Shown here piece by piece: positions 17,809 to 27,088 of a stretch of 64,000 nt of DNA. A program made the translations under genes and the position numbers. Numbering within the stretch: position 1 is the first letter of the stretch; each line of letters opens with the position of its first letter. The stretch is from positions 389,522 to 453,521 of the forward strand of contig NZ_JAASAH010000004.1 in assembly GCF_012726235.1 (NCBI RefSeq), read 5' to 3'. Source of the stretch: Streptomyces sp. HNM0574 (GTDB lineage Bacteria > Actinomycetota > Actinomycetes > Streptomycetales > Streptomycetaceae). Below the pieces are notes generated by a model. The model worked only from the letters and a program-made list of their open reading frames with translations, had not been told where the DNA came from and searched no databases.

Positions 17809-18582
17809 TCAGCCCGCGCTCGCCTCCACCGAGCAATCCCCCTCCCGGTCCCTCCCCGTCGAGTAGAGGTGGCTGTCGCGGAAGTGTTCTGCGGCGAGGG
17901 TCTGGCCCACGAGGATGACGGCGGTGCGGCGGATGCCGGCTTCCTTCACCTGGTGGGCGATGGTGTCGAGGGTGCCGCGGAGGACGAGTTCGTCGGGGCG
18001 GCTGGCCATGGCGACGACGGCGGCGGGGCAGTCGGCGCCGTAGTGCGGGAGGAGTTCGGCGACCAGGCGGTCGGCGTACTGGGCCGCCAGGTGCAGGACG
18101 AGCAGGGCGCGGCTGCGGCCGAGGGTGGCGAGGTCCTCGCCCTCGGGCATGGGGGTGGCGCGCTGCGCGAGGCGGGTGAGGACGACGGTCTGGCCGACGG
18201 TGGGCACCGTCAGCTCCCGCTTGAGCGCGGCGGCCGCGGCCGCGAACGCCGGTACGCCGGGGACGACTTCGTAGTCGATCCCGGCCGCGTCGAGCCGTCG
18301 CATCTGTTCGGCGACGGCGCTGAAGACGGACGGGTCGCCGGAGTGCAGCCGGGCGACGTCGTGGCCCTCGCGGTCGGCGCGGACGAGTTCCTCGGTGATC
18401 CGGTCGAGGTCGAGCCTGGCCGTGTCGATCAGGCGCGCGTCGGGCGGGCACTCGGCGAGGAGTTCGCGGGGCACGAGGCTGCCCGCGTAGAGGCAGACGC
18501 CGCAGCGGGCGAGCGTCCGCACGCCCCGCACCGTCATCAGATCGGCGGCTCCGGGGCCCGCGCCGATGAAGTACACCGTCAT
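17809..18582 (-). CDS. cobM: CobM, precorrin-4 C11-methyltransferase
   Basis: SAM-dependent tetrapyrrole methyltransferase acting at C11. Typical features are [17 protein letters not shown] at the start, the CYAGSL-like segment [28 protein letters not shown] and [10 protein letters not shown]. The chain is 257 aa. ATG 18582 overlaps the cobL stop (ATGA), so it is coupled behind cobL. Confidence 0.92.
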   Translation of the reverse strand: MTVYFIGAGPGAADLMTVRGVRTLARCGVCLYAGSLVPRELLAECPPDARLIDTARLDLDRITEELVRADREGHDVARLHSGDPSVFSAVAEQMRRLDAAGIDYEVVPGVPAFAAAAAALKRELTVPTVGQTVVLTRLAQRATPMPEGEDLATLGRSRALLVLHLAAQYADRLVAELLPHYGADCPAAVVAMASRPDELVLRGTLDTIAHQVKEAGIRRTAVILVGQTLAAEHFRDSHLYSTGRDREGDCSVEASAG

Positions 18583-19853
18583 GCTCGACTGGCTCCTGTC
18601 GTCGCTTGCTGTACGGGTCCGCGGGTGACGGACCACTGGGTGACGGGCATGGCCTGGCGCCAGCCCGTGAAGCCGCCGACGGGCGCGGCGTGCGAGACGG
18701 CGATCCGGACGAGGTCGCCGCCGTGGGCGCGGTGCCAGGAGGCGAGCAGCGCCTCGGATTCGAGGGTCACGGTGTTGGCGACCAGCCGTCCGCCCTCGGG
18801 GAGCGCCTCCCAGCAGCGTTCCAGCATGCCGGGGACGGTGAGGCCGCCGCCGATGAACACCGCGTCAGGCGTGGGCAGTTCGTCCAGCGCGCCGGGTGCC
18901 GCACCCTGGACGACGCGGAGGCCGGGGACGCCGAGCCGGTCCGCGTTCCCGGCGATGCGCTCGGCCCGTACGGGGTCGCGTTCGACGGTGAGGGCGCGGC
19001 AGGTGCGGTGGGTGCGCATCCACTCGATGGCGATGGAGCCGGAGCCGCCGCCGACGTCCCAGAGGAGTTCGCCGGGCGCGGGCGCGAGCGCGGCGAGGGT
19101 GACGGCGCGGACGTGCCGCTTGGTGAGCTGCCCGTCGTGCTCGTACGCCTCGTCGGGCTGGCCGGGGACGGCGGAGAGACGGGTCGCGCCGGGTGCGCGG
19201 CGGCATTCGAGGGCGACGAGGTTGAGCGCGGCGCCGGGCGGCTGCCGCCAGTCGTCGGCGGTGCCGGGCTCGCCCAACCGCTCGTCGGGGCCGCCGAGTT
19301 GTTCGAGCACCCGCATCCGGGTCGGCCCGAAGCCGCGCTCGCGGAGCAGCGCGGCCACCTCGGCCGGGGTGCCGGACCCGGCGCTGAGCACCAGCAGCCG
19401 CCGCCCGTCGTGCAGCGCGGCGGTGAGCCGGGCGAGGGGGCGGCCGACGAGGGTGACGGTCTCGGTGTCCTCGACGGGCCAGCCGAGCCGGGCGCAGGCG
19501 TGGCTGACGGAGGAGGGGTGCGGCAGGGCGCGGAGCGCGCCGGAGGGGACGTCGAGCTCCTCGGCGAGGGCGCGGCCGATGCCGTGGAAGAAGGGGTCGC
19601 CGCTGGCGAGCACGGCCACCCGCCGTCCGGCGTGCTCGGCGAGCAGCCGGGGGACGGCGGGGCGCAGCGGGGTGGGCCAGGGGGTGCGGGCGCCCGCGCA
19701 CTCGGGGGGCAGCAGCGCCAACTGCCGCCCGCCGCCGATCAGGACGTCCGCTTCACGGAGTGCCGTGCGGGAGGCGGCGGGGAGCCCGTCCCAGCCGTCG
19801 GCTCCGATACCGACGACGGTCACGGCCGGTGCTGCGGCTGCTGCGGAGTTCAC
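18579..19853 (-). CDS. cobL: CobL, precorrin-6Y C5,15-methyltransferase (decarboxylating)
   Basis: A CbiE-CbiT fusion: residues about 10-215 are the CbiE-type methyltransferase ([26 protein letters not shown]) and about 240-410 the CbiT-type domain with SAM loop [17 protein letters not shown]. It methylates C5 and C15 and removes the C12 acetate carboxyl. GTG 19853 gives 424 aa; longer in-frame upstream sequence is not conserved in character. First gene of a cobL-cobM pair. Confidence 0.92.
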   Translation of the reverse strand: MNSAAAAAPAVTVVGIGADGWDGLPAASRTALREADVLIGGGRQLALLPPECAGARTPWPTPLRPAVPRLLAEHAGRRVAVLASGDPFFHGIGRALAEELDVPSGALRALPHPSSVSHACARLGWPVEDTETVTLVGRPLARLTAALHDGRRLLVLSAGSGTPAEVAALLRERGFGPTRMRVLEQLGGPDERLGEPGTADDWRQPPGAALNLVALECRRAPGATRLSAVPGQPDEAYEHDGQLTKRHVRAVTLAALAPAPGELLWDVGGGSGSIAIEWMRTHRTCRALTVERDPVRAERIAGNADRLGVPGLRVVQGAAPGALDELPTPDAVFIGGGLTVPGMLERCWEALPEGGRLVANTVTLESEALLASWHRAHGGDLVRIAVSHAAPVGGFTGWRQAMPVTQWSVTRGPVQQATTGASRA

Positions 19854-19944
19854 GGGCCAGGTACCTCGACGTCGGGACGGGACGGGACGGCACTCTACTG
19901 CCCGGCCTCCCCGCCGCCGGAGGCCGGTCTCGCCCTCCCGGCTT

Positions 19945-19963
19945 GTTGCATACACTTTGCAAC
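19945..19963. promoter_or_regulatory. Inverted repeat in front of tsaD
   Basis: GTTGCA (19945-19950) and TGCAAC (19958-19963) form perfect 6-bp arms around 7 nt. It lies 39 nt before the tsaD ATG in an AT-rich patch of an otherwise GC-rich region, as expected for an operator within a promoter. Confidence 0.5.
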
Positions 19964-20001
19964 TGCGGAACATCAGCAGGAAGCGAGACGGGAGCGGTGC
20001 G

Positions 20002-21111
20002 ATGACGGTCGTGCTGGGGATCGAGTCGTCCTGCGACGAGACCGGGGTCGGGCTCGTGCGGGACGGGCGGCTGCTGGGCCAGGCGCTGGCGTCGAGCATG
20101 GACGAGCACGCGCGTTTCGGCGGCGTCGTCCCCGAGATCGCGGCCCGCGCGCACGTGCAGGCGATCCGGCAGGTCGTCCACAGCGCCCTGGACGACGCGG
20201 GGCTGCGTCCGGCGGACGTCGGCGCCGTCGCGGTGACGACGGGGCCCGGGCTCGCGGGCGCGCTCCAGGTGGGCCTGGCCGCGGCGAAGGGGCTGGCGTA
20301 CGCGCTGGACGTCCCGCTGCACGGCGTGCATCACCTGGCCGGGCACGTGGCGGCGGACACCCTGGAGCACGGGCCGCTGCCGGACCCGTGCATGGTGCTG
20401 ATCGTCTCCGGCGGGCACACCTCGCTGCTGCACGTCACGGATCTGGCGCGGGAGCCGGTCGCCCATCTCGGCGACACCCTGGACGACGCGGCGGGCGAGT
20501 GCTTCGACAAGGTCGCGCGGGTCTTCGGGCTGCCGTACCCGGGCGGGCCCGCCGTCGACCGGGCCGCGCGGGACGGCGATCCGCGCGCGGTCGCCTTCCC
20601 GCGTCCGCTGACCGGGCCCCGGGACGAGCGGTACGGCTTCTCCTTCTCGGGGCTGAAGACGGCGGCGGCCCGGTGGGCCGAGCGGCACCGGGCCGAGGGT
20701 GTGCCGCTGCCGGTCGCGGACGGCGCGGCGAGTCTCCAGGAGGCGGTCGCCGACGTGCTCACCCGCAAGGCCGTCGCCGCCTGCCGGGACCGCGGGGTGG
20801 GCACCCTCGTCGTGGTCGGCGGGGTCGCGGCGAACTCGCGGGTGCGGGCGCTGGCCGAGGAGCGCTGCCGGGCCGCCGGGATCACGCTGCGCGTGCCGCC
20901 GCCGCGGCTGTGCACCGACAACGGGGCGATGATCGCGGCCGTCGGCGACCTGCTGGTTCGCGCCGGGGCGGAGCCCGCGCCGTGGGACGTCTCGGTGGAC
21001 CCGTCGGCCCCGCTCGGGTACGCGGCCCTGCACCCGCGCGGGCGGGGTGCGGGCGCGGCGGCCGCCGGAAACGCGGCTGCGGTCCCGGCGGGTGCGGGCG
21101 CATCATCGTAA
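20002..21111 (+). CDS. tsaD: TsaD-family tRNA threonylcarbamoyladenosine transferase
   Basis: TsaD transfers threonylcarbamoyl from threonylcarbamoyl-AMP to A37 of ANN-decoding tRNAs, with TsaB/E. The sequence has [15 protein letters not shown] at the N-terminus, the metal site HHLAGH near residue 113, SGGHTSLL, and [10 protein letters not shown]. It is 369 residues, including a Gly/Ala-rich tail. It lies not in the usual tsaE-tsaB-rimI-tsaD cluster but directly ahead of an alanyl-tRNA synthetase gene, so it may be a second copy; this cannot be settled from the window. Confidence 0.85.
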   Translation: MTVVLGIESSCDETGVGLVRDGRLLGQALASSMDEHARFGGVVPEIAARAHVQAIRQVVHSALDDAGLRPADVGAVAVTTGPGLAGALQVGLAAAKGLAYALDVPLHGVHHLAGHVAADTLEHGPLPDPCMVLIVSGGHTSLLHVTDLAREPVAHLGDTLDDAAGECFDKVARVFGLPYPGGPAVDRAARDGDPRAVAFPRPLTGPRDERYGFSFSGLKTAAARWAERHRAEGVPLPVADGAASLQEAVADVLTRKAVAACRDRGVGTLVVVGGVAANSRVRALAEERCRAAGITLRVPPPRLCTDNGAMIAAVGDLLVRAGAEPAPWDVSVDPSAPLGYAALHPRGRGAGAAAAGNAAAVPAGAGASS

Positions 21112-21175
21112 GCACCCGCCGACGCCGGATTCGCCCGTATTCGCCCCCCGTCCGCCACCGCCTTCGGAGTCCCTT

Positions 21176-23866
21176 GTGCGCACCGCCGAGATCCGCAGCC
21201 GCTTCCTCGACTTCTTCGCCGAACGCGGGCACACGGCCGTCCCCAGTACGCCGCTGCCCACGCCCGATCCGACGCTGCTGTTCGTCAACGCGGGCATGGT
21301 GCCGTTCAAGCCGTATCTGACGGGCGAGGCGGCGCCGCCGTGGCCGCGTGCGGCGAGCGTGCAGAAGTGCGTGCGCACCCTCGACATCGAGGAGGTGGGG
21401 CGCACCACCAGGCACGGCTCGTTCTTCCAGATGAACGGCAACTTCTCGTTCGGCGACTACTTCAAGGAGCGGGCGATCACGCTCGCCTGGGAGCTGTCCG
21501 TCACCTCTCCCGGCGACGGCGGCTACGGGCTGGACCCGGACCGCATCTGGGTCACCGTGCACCACGACGACGCCGAGGCGCGTGGCCTGTGGCGACGGCT
21601 GACGGGGCTGCCGGAGGAGCGGATCGTCGCGCGCGGGGACGAGGACAACTTCTGGTCCATGGGCGTGCCCGGGCCGTGCGGGCCCAGTTCGGAGATGTTC
21701 TACGACCGGGGCCCGGTGTACGGGCGCGGCGGCGGCCCGGACGCCGACGAGGACCGGTTCATGGAGTTCTGGAACCTGGTCTTCATGCAGTACGAGCGGG
21801 GCGAGGGCGCGGGCAAGACCGGCTATCCGATCCTCGGCGAGCTCCCGCACCGCAACATCGACACCGGCATGGGCCTGGAGCGGATGGCCACCCTGCTCCA
21901 GGGCGTGGACAACCTGTACGAGACGGACGAGACCCGCCCGGTGCTCGACCGCGCCGCCGCGCTCGCCGGCGTCCGCTACGCCGCGCACCCCGACATCCCC
22001 GAACAGGCGGAGAACGACGTCCGGTTGCGCGTCGTCGCCGACCACGTGCGGACGGCGCTGATGCTGCTCGCCGACGGCACCACCCCGGGCAACGAGGGCC
22101 GCGGGTACGTGCTGCGCCGCATCCTGCGGCGCGCCGTCCGCTCGATGCGGCTGCTGGGCCACCAGGATCCGGCGCTGCCCGAGCTGCTGCCTCTCGCGCG
22201 GGACTGCATGTCCCCCAGCTACCCGGACGTCGCCGCCTCCTTCGACCGGATCGCGGACCAGGCGTACGCCGAGGAGGAGGCGTTCCGCTCGACGCTGCGC
22301 CAGGGCACCACGATCCTGGACACCGCCGTGCGGGAGGTGAAGGCGGCGGGCGGGCACGCGCTCCCCGGCGCGCAGGCGTTCCTGCTGCACGACACCTACG
22401 GCTTCCCCGTCGACCTCACCCTGGAGATGGCCGCCGAGCAGGGCGTCGAGGTCGACCGGGAGGGCTTCGCCGCGCTGATGCGCGAGCAGCGGGAGCGGGC
22501 CCGCGCCGACGCCCGGGCGCGCAAGTCCGGTGCGGTGGTGGACACTTCGGCGCTGCGCTCCGTCCTCGACCGGCACGGCACCACCGACTGGCGGGCCCGC
22601 GAGACCCTCACCACCGACTCCCGGGTGCTGGCCCTGCTCGGGCCCGGCGGGCCGCAGCCGGTGGCACGGACGGGCGAGATCGTCACCGTCGTGCTGGACA
22701 CCACCCCGTTCTACGCGGAGTCCGGCGGGCAGGAGAGCGACGCGGGGCGGATCTCCGGCACCTTCGTCGAGGCCGATGTGCTCGACGTGCAGCGCCCGTT
22801 GCCGGGGCTCGTCGCCCACCAGGTGCAGGTGACCGGCGGCGAGCTGGCCCAGGGGGACACGGTGCACGCGGCCGTCGACCCCGAGTGGCGGCTCGGCGCC
22901 CGGCAGGCGCACTCGGGCACGCACATCCTGCACGCGGCGCTGCGCGAGGTGCTGGGGCCGACGGCCCTCCAGTCCGGTTCGTACAACCGGCCGGGCTATC
23001 TGCGGCTGGACTTCCCGTGGCGCGGCGGGCTGTCCGCCACCGCGCGCACGGAGATCGAGGACGCGGCGAACCGCGCGCTGCGCCGCGATCTGCCCGTCGG
23101 CGAGCGGTGGATGACGCTGCCGGAGGCCAAGGAGATCGGCGCGCTGGCGCTGTTCGACGAGACGTACGGGGAGCTGGTGCGGGTCGTCGAGATCGGCGGG
23201 GCCTGGTCGCGGGAGCTGTGCGGCGGGACGCACGTCGACCACGCCTCGCAGGTCGGGGTCGTGGCGCTGACCTCGGAGGCGTCGGTCGGTTCGGGGATGC
23301 GGCGGCTGGAGGCGGCCGTCGGTGTGGAGGGCTTCGGGCATCTGGCGCGCGAGCGTGACCTCGTCACCCGGGTCGCCGAGCAGCTCCAGGCACCGCGCGC
23401 CGAACTGCCCGCGCGGATCGGGACGTTGCTGGAGCGGCTGAAGGCCACCGACCGCGAGAACCAGCGGCTGCGGCAGCAGGCCGCGCAGGCGCGCGCCGCG
23501 CAGCTGGCGGCCGGGGCGCGGGAGTCCGGGGGCACCCTGGTGGTCACCGCGGAGGAGCGCGGCGGCGCCGACGAGGCCCGCCGCCTGGCCACCGAGGTGC
23601 GCGAACGCCTGCCGCGGGACCGTCCCGCGCTCGTCGCGGTCGGCGCCACCACCGAGGACGCCAGGGCCGTCCTCGTCGTCACCGTCAACAAGCCGGCCCA
23701 GGACGCCGGCACCTCGGCCGCCTACCTGGTCAAACACCTGCTCTCCGGCCGCGGCGGCGGCAGCCCGGAGACGGCCCAGGGCGGCGGCGTCGCCCCGGAA
23801 GCCCTGCCCCAACTCCTCGCGGACGTGCCGGGGTTGGTGGCGGGGGGCCTCATTCCTCCGGCGTGA
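21176..23866 (+). CDS. alaS: Alanyl-tRNA synthetase, probably a divergent second copy
   Basis: Complete 896-residue class II synthetase: motif 1/2 region (SVQKCVRTLDIEEVGRTTRH), motif 3 (GNEGRGYVLRRILRRAVRS), the editing/zinc site (HSGTHILH near residue 578, CGGTHVDH near residue 681) and the C-Ala coiled coil. GTG 21176 has GGAG upstream. All metal ligands are present, so it should be active in both charging and mischarged-tRNA editing. It differs from the usual Streptomyces protein at many otherwise fixed N-terminal positions, and its neighbour is tsaD, not the Holliday-resolvase-like/mltG/aroE set that normally follows alaS. I infer an accessory copy, possibly for resistance or conditional use. 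Confidence 0.9.
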   Translation: MRTAEIRSRFLDFFAERGHTAVPSTPLPTPDPTLLFVNAGMVPFKPYLTGEAAPPWPRAASVQKCVRTLDIEEVGRTTRHGSFFQMNGNFSFGDYFKERAITLAWELSVTSPGDGGYGLDPDRIWVTVHHDDAEARGLWRRLTGLPEERIVARGDEDNFWSMGVPGPCGPSSEMFYDRGPVYGRGGGPDADEDRFMEFWNLVFMQYERGEGAGKTGYPILGELPHRNIDTGMGLERMATLLQGVDNLYETDETRPVLDRAAALAGVRYAAHPDIPEQAENDVRLRVVADHVRTALMLLADGTTPGNEGRGYVLRRILRRAVRSMRLLGHQDPALPELLPLARDCMSPSYPDVAASFDRIADQAYAEEEAFRSTLRQGTTILDTAVREVKAAGGHALPGAQAFLLHDTYGFPVDLTLEMAAEQGVEVDREGFAALMREQRERARADARARKSGAVVDTSALRSVLDRHGTTDWRARETLTTDSRVLALLGPGGPQPVARTGEIVTVVLDTTPFYAESGGQESDAGRISGTFVEADVLDVQRPLPGLVAHQVQVTGGELAQGDTVHAAVDPEWRLGARQAHSGTHILHAALREVLGPTALQSGSYNRPGYLRLDFPWRGGLSATARTEIEDAANRALRRDLPVGERWMTLPEAKEIGALALFDETYGELVRVVEIGGAWSRELCGGTHVDHASQVGVVALTSEASVGSGMRRLEAAVGVEGFGHLARERDLVTRVAEQLQAPRAELPARIGTLLERLKATDRENQRLRQQAAQARAAQLAAGARESGGTLVVTAEERGGADEARRLATEVRERLPRDRPALVAVGATTEDARAVLVVTVNKPAQDAGTSAAYLVKHLLSGRGGGSPETAQGGGVAPEALPQLLADVPGLVAGGLIPPA

Positions 23867-24410
23867 GGATCGCCGCCAGGGGTTCGGTGAGCTGGGTGCG
23901 GGTGAGGGGGGTGGCGGCGGCGAGGGACTGCATGAGGAGGCCGTCGAGGGTGGTGACGAGGGCGGCCGCGGTGCGGGGGTCGGTGTGCCGGGAGAGGACC
24001 TCGCGCTCGGTGGCCGCGTAGAGCAGCGCGGACTCGCGGAGTTCGGGCCTGCGCATCGCGGCCGTCATCAGCTCGTAGGAGAGGACGACGACGTCGCGGG
24101 CCTCGCGGATCTGCTGCTCGACCAGGTCGGCGAGGGCTTCGACGAGTTGGGCGGGGCTGACCTCGCCGAGCCCCTCGCCCCAGGCGTGCAGCCACTCCGC
24201 GTACCGCGCGGTGAGCCGGCGGGTGGCGGCGTCGAGGAGGTCGTTCAGGGTGGCGAAGTAGTAGGTGGTCGAGCCGAGCGGGACGCCGGCCTCGCGGGCC
24301 ACCGCGCGGTGGCTGAGCCGGGCGATGCCGTGCTCCAGGAGGAGCCGCTCGGCCGCGGCCAGGATGCGCTCCCGGCGCTCGGGGTCGGCGGGTCCGCGCT
24401 TGGTTCCCAT
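23850..24410 (-). CDS. TetR-family repressor of the adjacent MFS pump
   Basis: A 186-residue TetR regulator with HTH at residues about 15-60 (RILAAAERLLLEHGIARLSH, VPLGSTTYYFATLNDLLDA) and a helical ligand-binding domain. ATG 24410 is used. It is divergent from an MFS multidrug-type transporter, with two GTAC-N4-GTAC sites between them, a standard efflux-repressor layout. Its 3' end overlaps the convergent alaS gene by 17 nt. Confidence 0.85.
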   Translation of the reverse strand: MGTKRGPADPERRERILAAAERLLLEHGIARLSHRAVAREAGVPLGSTTYYFATLNDLLDAATRRLTARYAEWLHAWGEGLGEVSPAQLVEALADLVEQQIREARDVVVLSYELMTAAMRRPELRESALLYAATEREVLSRHTDPRTAAALVTTLDGLLMQSLAAATPLTRTQLTEPLAAILTPEE

Positions 24411-24482
24411 CGGCTGACGTGCCTCCTCGCCCCGGAAGCTCCCTGCCCCGGGAAACGGATCGCTGTTCCGGACATTTTCTGT

Positions 24483-24516
24483 GTACGCTAGTACAGGAAT
24501 TTGCGTACGGCCGTAC
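24483..24516. promoter_or_regulatory. Two tandem TetR operator half-palindromes
   Basis: TGTACGCTAGTACA and CGTACGGCCGTACA both contain GTAC-N4-GTAC. GTAC starts at 24483, 24491, 24505 and 24513, so equivalent halves are 22 bp (two helical turns) apart. The region also contains the likely promoter of the MFS gene. Confidence 0.65.
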
Positions 24517-24568
24517 ACAAATTCTGGGCACATACGTTCGTCGGGGGAGATTCGGAGAGGTGGGGGCC

Positions 24569-26125
24569 ATGACGCCTTCCATGCCGCACGAGGTGCACGC
24601 GAAGGCCGGACTGCGCGAGTGGATCGGGCTGGGGGTGCTCACCCTCCCGGTCCTGCTGATCGCCATCGACCTCAACGTCCTCGGCTTCGCCATCCCCGCG
24701 CTCAGCGAGGACCTCGCGCCGTCGAGCACCCAGCTGCTCTGGCTCGTCGACATCTACTCGTTCGTCCTCGCCGGCCTGCTGGTCACCATGGGCACCGTCG
24801 GCGACCGGATCGGGCGCCGCAAGCTGCTGATGCTGGGCTGCGCGGGCTTCGGCGCGGCCTCCGCGATCGCCGCGTACGCGCCCAGCGCGGGCGGGCTGAT
24901 CGCCGCCCGCGCGCTGCTCGGTGTCGCGGGGGCGACGCTGATGCCGTCCACGCTGTCCCTGCTGCGGAACATGTTCCGCGACGAGCGGCAGCGGCTCACC
25001 GCCGTCGCGGCCTGGGGCTCGGCGTTCAGCGCGGGCACGGCGCTCGGCCCGGTGGTCGGCGGGGTGCTGCTGGAGCACTTCTGGTGGGGCTCGGTCTTCC
25101 TGCTCAACCTGCCGCTCGTGGTGATCGCCCTGTTCGCGCTGCCGCTGCTGGTGCCCGAGACCCGCGACCCCTCCCCCGGCCGCTTCGACCTGCCCAGCGC
25201 GGCGCTCTCCCTGCTGACGGTGCTGCCCGTCGTCTACGCCATCAAGTCCTTCGCGCACGGGGAGCCGTTGACGGCGCTGCCGTTCCTCGCCGCCGGGCTC
25301 GGCTTCGGCGTGGTCTTCGTCCGGCGCCAGCGGCGGCTGACGCACCCGATGATCGACGTGACGCTGTTCGCCGTGCGGCGCTTCTCGGCGGCGCTGGTCA
25401 CCGAGGTCGTGATCATCTTCGTGCTCGCCGGTTCGATGTTCTTCGTCCCGCAGTTCCTCCAGCTCTCCGAGGGCCTCTCGCCGCTGGAGGGCGGCCTGTT
25501 GCTGCTGCCGGGCGCCGCACTGTCCATCGCCGCCGGGTTCCTCGCGGCGGCCGCGGCGCAGCGCGCGGGCGTGCGGCGGCTGATCACCGGCGGGCTGGCG
25601 GTCACCGCGCTCGGGTACGCGGCGATGACGGCGCTCTCGCTGGGGAATGGTGCCGCGCTCGTCGCCGTCGCCTTCTGCTTCATCAGTCTCGGCGCCGGGA
25701 CGGTGCTGACGCTCACCAACAGCATCGTGCTGGACACCGTCCCGCCCGAACGCGCGGGCGCCGCCTCCGCGCTGTCCGAGACCGGTATCGAACTGGGCGG
25801 CGCGATGGGCGTCGCCGTCCTCGGCAGCGTGCTCTCCTCCGCGTACCGGCTGGGCCTCGACCCCGTCGAAGGGGTGCCGCACCGGGTGATGGACGCGGCG
25901 GGCGAGACGCTCGGCAACGCGCTGCACGCCGCCGGTGAGCTGGGCGGCGAGGCCGGACGCGCGCTCGCGGCCGCGGCCCGGGAGGCGTTCACCGGGGGCA
26001 TCCAGATCACGGGGCTCGCCGGCGCCGTCGTCCTGGTGCTGGCCGCCGTGCAGGCCTGGGTGCTGCTGCGGCCCGCCGCGCCGGCGGAGCCGGAAGCGGA
26101 GGCCGAGACCTCCCGCGCCGGCTGA
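24569..26125 (+). CDS. MFS drug exporter, DHA2 (14-TM) type
   Basis: A 518-residue proton antiporter of the EmrB/QacA/SmvA group. The early motif IAIDLNVLGFAIPALSEDL and the loop motif GDRIGRRKLLMLG are those of drug:H+ antiporters, and hydrophobicity suggests 14 helices. Residues around VGGVLLEHFWWGSVFLLN match the motif C/WRW region of DHA2 proteins (here WWGSVF). ATG 24569 is used; control by the divergent TetR is likely. Substrate unknown. Confidence 0.88.
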   Translation: MTPSMPHEVHAKAGLREWIGLGVLTLPVLLIAIDLNVLGFAIPALSEDLAPSSTQLLWLVDIYSFVLAGLLVTMGTVGDRIGRRKLLMLGCAGFGAASAIAAYAPSAGGLIAARALLGVAGATLMPSTLSLLRNMFRDERQRLTAVAAWGSAFSAGTALGPVVGGVLLEHFWWGSVFLLNLPLVVIALFALPLLVPETRDPSPGRFDLPSAALSLLTVLPVVYAIKSFAHGEPLTALPFLAAGLGFGVVFVRRQRRLTHPMIDVTLFAVRRFSAALVTEVVIIFVLAGSMFFVPQFLQLSEGLSPLEGGLLLLPGAALSIAAGFLAAAAAQRAGVRRLITGGLAVTALGYAAMTALSLGNGAALVAVAFCFISLGAGTVLTLTNSIVLDTVPPERAGAASALSETGIELGGAMGVAVLGSVLSSAYRLGLDPVEGVPHRVMDAAGETLGNALHAAGELGGEAGRALAAAAREAFTGGIQITGLAGAVVLVLAAVQAWVLLRPAAPAEPEAEAETSRAG

Positions 26126-26235
26126 CGGGCCCCCGAGCAGGGCGGAAGCCCCGCCCCCGCACCCCGGCGCCGAGAGCGGTCACGGCCGTCTGGAAAGCTG
26201 ACGGCCGTGACCCCGCCCCCGTCTCCCGCCGGCCC

Positions 26236-27030
26236 GTGACCGCGCCCGCCGTACCGGCGGGGCCCGTCACCGTCGACGCCCCGGACCGGATAGCGCGTCC
26301 GCTGCTCACCCAGTCCTGGCTCGACCTGGCCTTCCTGCACTGGGCCTTGCCCCCGGAGGACGTCGCGGGACTGCTGCCGGAGGGCACCGTTCCGGACACC
26401 CTGGACGGGGTGACCTACGTCGGTCTTGTCGCCTTCCGGATGCACCGGGTGGGCTGGTTCCGGCTGCCCGGCATCCCGTACCTGGGCTCCTTCCCGGAGA
26501 CCAACGTCCGGCTGTACTCGGTCGACGCGCAGGGGCGGCGCGGCGTCGTCTTCCGCTCGCTGGACGCCTCCCGGCTGATCCCGGTGGCCCTCGCGCGCAG
26601 CTGCTTCCGGCTGCCGTACGTCTGGTCCCGCATGGCCGTGCGCACCGGCCCGGACGGCACCGTCAGCTACGCCAGCTCCCGGCGGTGGCCGGGGCCGCGC
26701 GGGGCGCGCAGCCGGATCACCGTACGACCGGGCGAGCCGCTGACCGAGCCCGGCGAGCTGGAGCACTTCCTCACCGCGCGCTGGGGCCTGCACAGCACCC
26801 TGTTCGGCCGCCCGCTGCACCTGCCGAACGCGCACCCCCGCTGGCCGCTGCACCGCGCCGAACTCCTGGACTGCGACGAGGACTTGATCACCGCGGCGGG
26901 CGTGCCCGCGCCGCAGGGCCCGCCCGTCAGCGTCCTGTACTCCCCCGGCGTCCCGGTCCGCTTCGGCGCCCCGGCGTCCGGCGGGCGCGCGGGGGCCCGT
27001 ACAGGCGTGCGGCGGGACGGGCGCGGGTAG
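26236..27030 (+). CDS. YqjF-family (DUF2071) protein
   Basis: A 264-residue protein of the YqjF/DUF2071 family, whose members have an acetoacetate-decarboxylase-like fold and unknown role. Recognisable are LTQSWLDLAFLHWALPPEDV at the N-terminus, the conserved YLGSFPETNVRLYS, and WGLHSTLFGRPLHLPNAHP. GTG 26236. Probably co-transcribed with the Baeyer-Villiger monooxygenase 58 nt downstream. Confidence 0.78.
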   Translation: MTAPAVPAGPVTVDAPDRIARPLLTQSWLDLAFLHWALPPEDVAGLLPEGTVPDTLDGVTYVGLVAFRMHRVGWFRLPGIPYLGSFPETNVRLYSVDAQGRRGVVFRSLDASRLIPVALARSCFRLPYVWSRMAVRTGPDGTVSYASSRRWPGPRGARSRITVRPGEPLTEPGELEHFLTARWGLHSTLFGRPLHLPNAHPRWPLHRAELLDCDEDLITAAGVPAPQGPPVSVLYSPGVPVRFGAPASGGRAGARTGVRRDGRG

Positions 27031-27088
27031 GCCCAGGCGGAACCGATCTTGGAACGCCCAAGCGGTGGCCGACCTTGGAGGGTGAGCG

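Noticed and set aside
20882..23812. 976-codon open frame on the minus strand
   Set aside because: It is the antisense shadow of alaS; composition is dominated by Arg, Gly, Val, Asp and His as expected for a reverse frame of GC-rich coding DNA.
24488..25927. 479-codon minus-strand open frame opposite the MFS gene
   Set aside because: Shadow of a 14-helix transporter; no membrane or soluble domain pattern.
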